Shown here in pieces: positions 6,667-9,669 of a stretch of 9,669 nt of DNA. Under the pieces are notes generated by a model that was not told the origin of the DNA, made no database searches, and saw only the letters and a list, made by a program, of their open reading frames with translations. This DNA is from an uncultured Bacilli bacterium (GTDB taxonomy: Bacteria > Bacillota_I > Bacilli_A > RFN20 > CAG-631), in NCBI GenBank assembly GCA_934202505.1, contig CAKPXW010000062.1, forward strand, positions 1-9,669, read 5' to 3'. The position numbers and the translations under genes were made by a program. The number at the start of each line of letters is the position of its first letter. Positions within the stretch are counted from its first letter, which is position 1.

Positions 6667-7821
6667 ATGGCAGATAAAAAAGATGTGTATGAGACTTTAG
6701 GCGTTAATAAAAGTTCATCAGCAGATGAAATAAATCAATCTTAGCGTCGTCTTGCAAAAAAATATCACCCCGATTTAAATCATGAACCTGGTGCTGAAGA
6801 AAAATTTAAAGAAGTGCAAGAAGCATATGACATTTTATCCAACCCAGATAAGAAAGCAAGATATGATCAATTTGGATGGGCAGGAGTTGATCCACAAGCT
6901 GGTGGATTTAATGGAGCAGGTGGTGCTCAAGGCTTTGGCGGATTTGAAGATTTCGGCGATTTAGGAGATATATTTTCTTCATTTTTTGGTGGAGGAAGAA
7001 GAAGTTCATCATCTAATACTTCTTCAGGTCCAACACGTGGTGAAGATATTTACTCATCTATTAAGATTTCCTTTATGGAATCCGTTAAAGGCGTAACTAA
7101 AACTATAAAACTTAATTATTATAAACCTTGTGCCAATTGTCATGGAACAGGTGCTAATTCAAGCTCTGATATAACTACATGTAGTAAATGTCGTGGTACA
7201 GGTAGAGTAAGTGTCGTTCAACAAACATTATTTGGCACGATGAGATCTGAAAGAGCATGTCCTGATTGTAATGGTATAGGAAAAACTATAAAGAATAAAT
7301 GTAGTAAATGTAATGGAACAGGATATGAAAAAGTTACAGAAAATTACGATTTAAAAATTCCAGCAGGTATTAATAATGGCCGTCAATTACGTCTTGCTGG
7401 TAAAGGATCTATGGGACGTCTTGGAGGAGAATGTGGCGATTTATATATTGAAGTTATAGTTGAAGATTCTCCAACATTTAAACGTGATGGTTTAAATATC
7501 CATATTATTGTTCCAATTTCTCCACTTGATGCTATACTTGGTGCTACAATTCAAGTTCCAACAGTTTATGGTCTTGAAAAGATTAGCATTCCTTCAGGTA
7601 GTCAAAGTGGTGATACAGTTAAAATTAGAAATCGTGGATTTAAAGATTTAAGAAGTAATAGTTATGGTGATTGTATTGTTCATTTACAAGTCAAAGTTCC
7701 TACATCTTTATCTCGTGAAGAAAAAGCAATGTATGAAGCTTTAAGACAAACTGAAATTAAAAATAATCATCGACCAACAGAAGAATTTACTGAAAAAGTG
7801 AAAAAAACTTATAAATTATAA
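6667..7821 (+). pseudogene. dnaJ: Chaperone DnaJ (Hsp40) interrupted by an in-frame TAG at codon 26
   Basis: DnaJ delivers substrates to DnaK and stimulates its ATPase. From the ATG at 6667 (AAGGAG at 6652-6657) the frame encodes a complete 384-residue DnaJ except for one TAG (6742-6744). Around it the J-domain reads ADEINQS-stop-RRLAKKYHPDLN, and the stop occupies the conserved tyrosine of the usual 'KAYRRLA'. A single TAT/TAC to TAG change explains it. HPD (34-36), the Gly/Phe-rich region (about 70-110), four CxxCxGxG zinc motifs (cysteines 155/158, 172/175, 198/201, 212/215) and the C-terminal substrate-binding domain are intact. Without readthrough, only 25 residues are made; a restart at GTG 6814 would lose HPD and lacks a ribosome binding site. 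Possibilities are a recent nonsense mutation, tRNA suppression or readthrough, or an assembly error. The sequence alone cannot separate these. Confidence 0.9.
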
Positions 7822-7838
7822 TTAATATACATAAATTT

Positions 7839-7877
7839 AAAATGCATCTCATATTAAATAATGAGGTGTATTTTTTT
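7839..7877 (+). terminator. Intrinsic terminator of the heat-shock operon, overlapping the next gene's start
   Basis: Left arm 7839-7852 (AAAATGCATCTCAT) pairs with right arm 7861-7874 (ATGAGGTGTATTTT) over 14 positions, two of them G-U wobbles, with an 8-base loop. Seven Ts run from 7871 to 7877. It lies 18 bases after the dnaJ TAA, so it should end the operon transcript. The right arm contains the GAGGTG that serves the carboxypeptidase gene, and the T-run contains most of its TTG start. Confidence 0.8.
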
Positions 7878-9057
7878 GAAAAGGAAAGTTACTTATTTAA
7901 TATTTAGTGTAATAATTATTGTATTAGGTGTTGTAATTTTTAAAATGTCGGATGTTAAAAAGGATAATACAAAAGTAGTCAGTGCAAATTTGAATTTAAA
8001 TCTTGATTGTAATAGTGCTATATTAATCGAGCAAGATAGTCAAAAAATACTATACAAACAAAATGAAAATGAAAAGTTTCCAATGGCCTCAATGACAAAA
8101 ATGATGGGACTTCTTTTAGTATGTGAAAACATTGAAAATGGCAAAATAAATTTAACTGATGAAATATATATATCAGCAAATGCAGCATCTATGGGAGGCT
8201 CACAAGTCTTTTTACAAGAAAATGAAAAAATGACTATTGATGATTTATTAAAATGTGTTTGTATTGCTTCTGCAAATGATGCAATGTATGCTTTAAGTGA
8301 AATAATTGCAATTAATAATGATGCATTTATTCAAATGATGAATGAAAAAGCTACATCTTTAAATTTAAAAAATACTAATTTTGTTAATGTTACAGGATTT
8401 GATGATAATAACCATTATTCATCAGCATATGATATGGCTTTTATTGCTCGTGAGTTACTAAACCATCCTAATCTAATTTTAAAATATACGTCTTTATATG
8501 ATGATTATATTAGAAAAGATAGTTCATCTCCATTTTGGCTTGTAAATACTAATAGAATGGTAAAATATTATAGCGGTATGGATGGATTAAAAACAGGATA
8601 TACAAGTAAGTCTGGATTTTGTCTTACAGCCACTGCAAAACGAAATAATATTAGACTTGTTAGTGTAATTATGGGAGCTAAAACTTCTAAAGATAGAAAT
8701 TCAATGACATCTAAACTTCTTGATTATGGATTTTCTACGATAAAATCATATAAATTATTTAATGCTAATGATGTAATTACAAAATATTCTTTTTCTAAGG
8801 CTAAAAAGACTGAATATGAATTAGTTACCTTAAAAGATATTTCTATTGTTTCAACTAATCCTATTGATACAAGTAAAATTGAAAAAGAAATAATTATGGA
8901 TAAAGTAACAGCACCTTTAAAAGCAAATGATTGTGTAGGCAAATTAATAATTAGAATAAATGATGAAGAATATGAATATCCATTATATGTCAAAGAAGAT
9001 GTTGAAACTTTAAATTATTTTGAATTACTAATAAAGTATATTAAACAATTAATATAA
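7876..9057 (+). CDS. D-alanyl-D-alanine carboxypeptidase (peptidase S11, PBP5/DacA family)
   Basis: Membrane-bound enzyme that trims the terminal D-Ala from peptidoglycan pentapeptides outside the cell. All three serine-peptidase motifs are present, numbered from the TTG start: SxxK in MASMTKMM (Ser72, Lys75), SxN in IASANDA (132-134), and KTG in GLKTGYTSKSG (239-241). The N-terminus KRKVTYLIFSVIIIVLGVV is a signal peptide/anchor, and the product ends in a short amphipathic helix (YFELLIKYIKQLI) like the membrane anchor of PBP5-type enzymes. Length, 393 residues, is normal. I favour TTG 7876 over ATG 7861 because GAGGTG (7863-7868) lies 7 bases before it and would be part of the coding sequence with the ATG start, which itself has no Shine-Dalgarno. 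The promoter is unclear: a TATAAT at 7817-7822 lacks a good -35. Several S11 paralogues exist in Firmicutes (dacA, dacF, dacB), so no symbol is given. Confidence 0.93.
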   Translation: MKRKVTYLIFSVIIIVLGVVIFKMSDVKKDNTKVVSANLNLNLDCNSAILIEQDSQKILYKQNENEKFPMASMTKMMGLLLVCENIENGKINLTDEIYISANAASMGGSQVFLQENEKMTIDDLLKCVCIASANDAMYALSEIIAINNDAFIQMMNEKATSLNLKNTNFVNVTGFDDNNHYSSAYDMAFIARELLNHPNLILKYTSLYDDYIRKDSSSPFWLVNTNRMVKYYSGMDGLKTGYTSKSGFCLTATAKRNNIRLVSVIMGAKTSKDRNSMTSKLLDYGFSTIKSYKLFNANDVITKYSFSKAKKTEYELVTLKDISIVSTNPIDTSKIEKEIIMDKVTAPLKANDCVGKLIIRINDEEYEYPLYVKEDVETLNYFELLIKYIKQLI

Positions 9058-9080
9058 AAATAGCATTTTGCTATTTTTTT
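9056..9080 (+). terminator. Intrinsic terminator of the carboxypeptidase gene
   Basis: AAAAATAGCA (9056-9065) pairs with TGCTATTTTT (9069-9078) around a 3-base loop and continues into a run of Ts ending at 9080. The stem begins inside the TAA stop codon, so the gene ends exactly where its terminator starts. Confidence 0.85.
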
Positions 9081-9104
9081 AAGGTGTTAATTATTAAAAA
9101 AACA

Positions 9105-9133
9105 TTGATAAATTTGCTTTAAAGGATTAAAAT
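9105..9133 (+). promoter_or_regulatory. Sigma-A promoter of the lipoprotein gene
   Basis: TTGATA (9105-9110), 17 bp spacer, TAAAAT (9128-9133). Transcription would begin near 9140, about 30 bases before the ATG at 9170. It follows directly after the upstream terminator, which supports an independent unit. Confidence 0.65.
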
Positions 9134-9169
9134 ACTTTTTGGTAAATTTAAAGTAAAAAAGGAGAAAAA

Positions 9170-9669
9170 ATGAACAAAATTAACGTAAAAATGTTGCTTT
9201 TTTTAGCAACAATTATTGGCATGTCTAGTTGCAATGAAATAGATAACAAAGAAAGTGAAAATAATAATATTTCACAAACAACAAATAATGAATCAAGTAA
9301 TAAAAGTGAACAACAAACAAGTAGTGATGACAAAAAGGAAACAAGTGATTTATCTTCTTCAATTATAAGCAGTGAAGAAAGTTCAGAACACGTTCATACT
9401 TTAGTAGGAGGCTTATGTTCTGAATGTGGATATTTGGAAGTTACAGGCTTAGAAAATTTTGAATATTCAGAATATGCAAGTGGAATTTATATAGATAAAT
9501 TAATAAACACAGATTTAAAAAATATTGTTTTGCCTGAAGTATATGGAATTAGTAATAAAGCTTTTGAAGGTGTTTCACTTGACTCACTTACCATTCCTAC
9601 AAGTGTTAAAAGTTATGAAAGAAATGCTTTTTTAAAATGTGGAGTGAAAAATGTTTACTATCTTGGTAC
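9170..9669 (+). CDS. Surface lipoprotein with BspA-like leucine-rich repeats (3' end outside window)
   Basis: The frame is open from ATG 9170 (AAGGAG, 9159-9164, 5 bases upstream) to the right edge, 166 codons so far. Residues 1-21 are a lipoprotein signal: two lysines, a hydrophobic core MLLFLATIIG and lipobox MSSC, so Cys21 should be lipidated and the protein held on the outer face of the membrane. Residues 22 to about 75 are a Ser/Asn/Glu-rich, probably flexible spacer. Next comes HVHTLVGGLCSECGYLE, an HxH...CxxCG pattern that could bind a metal. From about residue 110 the sequence KNIVLPEVYGISNKAFEG, then SLTIPTSVKSYERNAFLKCG and VKNVYYLG, matches BspA-type (LRR_5) leucine-rich repeats, which usually mediate adhesion or protein binding at the surface. 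The number of repeats and the C-terminus cannot be seen. Ligand unknown. Confidence 0.85.
   Translation, partial: MNKINVKMLLFLATIIGMSSCNEIDNKESENNNISQTTNNESSNKSEQQTSSDDKKETSDLSSSIISSEESSEHVHTLVGGLCSECGYLEVTGLENFEYSEYASGIYIDKLINTDLKNIVLPEVYGISNKAFEGVSLDSLTIPTSVKSYERNAFLKCGVKNVYYLG

Noticed and set aside
6742..6744. Pyrrolysine insertion at the dnaJ TAG
   Set aside because: Known pyrrolysine proteins are mainly methylamine methyltransferases, and a Tyr-to-TAG point change in a chaperone needs no such explanation; no supporting pyl genes are in the window.
6814..7821. A shortened DnaJ starting at GTG 6814 as the real gene
   Set aside because: There is no ribosome binding site before this GTG, it would lose HPD, and the codons upstream of it are clear J-domain sequence in the same frame back to ATG 6667.
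481..9057. Mycoplasma-type code with TGA as tryptophan
   Set aside because: Tryptophans at conserved sites (for example TrmB DPWP) are TGG, and no in-frame TGA interrupts the genes.
9148..9333. 61-codon minus-strand frame over the lipoprotein start
   Set aside because: It overlaps the lipoprotein signal peptide and its ribosome binding site, has no start signals of its own, and its Ser/Leu-rich translation is the antisense of a Ser/Asn/Glu spacer.

Overview
The window is very AT-rich (about 30% G+C by eye) and looks like a low-GC Firmicute on the Bacilli/Mollicutes side, possibly one of the uncultured gut lineages. The evidence is the hrcA-grpE-dnaK-dnaJ order, CIRCE operators, strong AGGAGG-type ribosome binding sites, A+T-rich codon choice, a D,D-carboxypeptidase (so the cell makes peptidoglycan), and a lipoprotein with a Ser-Ser-Cys lipobox and BspA-like leucine-rich repeats. 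Tryptophan is encoded by TGG and all eight gene ends that lie in the window use TAA, so this is not the Mycoplasma TGA=Trp code. The lineage is an inference from style, not a match to a named genome.

Layout. 1-1119: the 3' end of thrS (threonyl-tRNA synthetase), followed 2 bases later by trmB (tRNA m7G46 methyltransferase), a translation/tRNA pair. 1145-1465: a self-contained 53-codon gene with its own promoter, ribosome binding site and strong intrinsic terminator; its function is unknown. 1466-2999: a gene-poor, decayed stretch. On the minus strand it holds a broken gene (2711 to 2024) whose two halves resemble the conserved N-terminal region and a YD-repeat segment of large RHS/WapA-type secreted proteins. 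They are joined by a frameshift and apparently by an internal deletion. Upstream of it a good minus-strand promoter and Shine-Dalgarno lead to an ORF that stops after two codons.

3000-7877: the class I heat-shock operon hrcA-grpE-dnaK-dnaJ. It has a near-consensus promoter bracketed by two CIRCE-type operators, one canonical at the start site and one degenerate over the -35. HrcA would repress its own operon through these sites. DnaK, GrpE and DnaJ form the Hsp70 folding cycle. Two things are abnormal: dnaJ has a TAG stop exactly at the conserved J-domain tyrosine (codon 26) while everything downstream is intact, and DnaK lacks the usual acidic C-terminal tail. The dnaK-dnaJ gap contains a hairpin with an alternative pairing that could cover the dnaJ ribosome binding site.

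7839-9669: the operon's terminator overlaps the start of a D-alanyl-D-alanine carboxypeptidase gene, with its ribosome binding site in the terminator stem and its probable TTG start in the U-tract. That gene ends in another terminator. A separately promoted lipoprotein gene with leucine-rich repeats then runs off the right edge. No tRNA, rRNA, CRISPR array or insertion sequence was seen.
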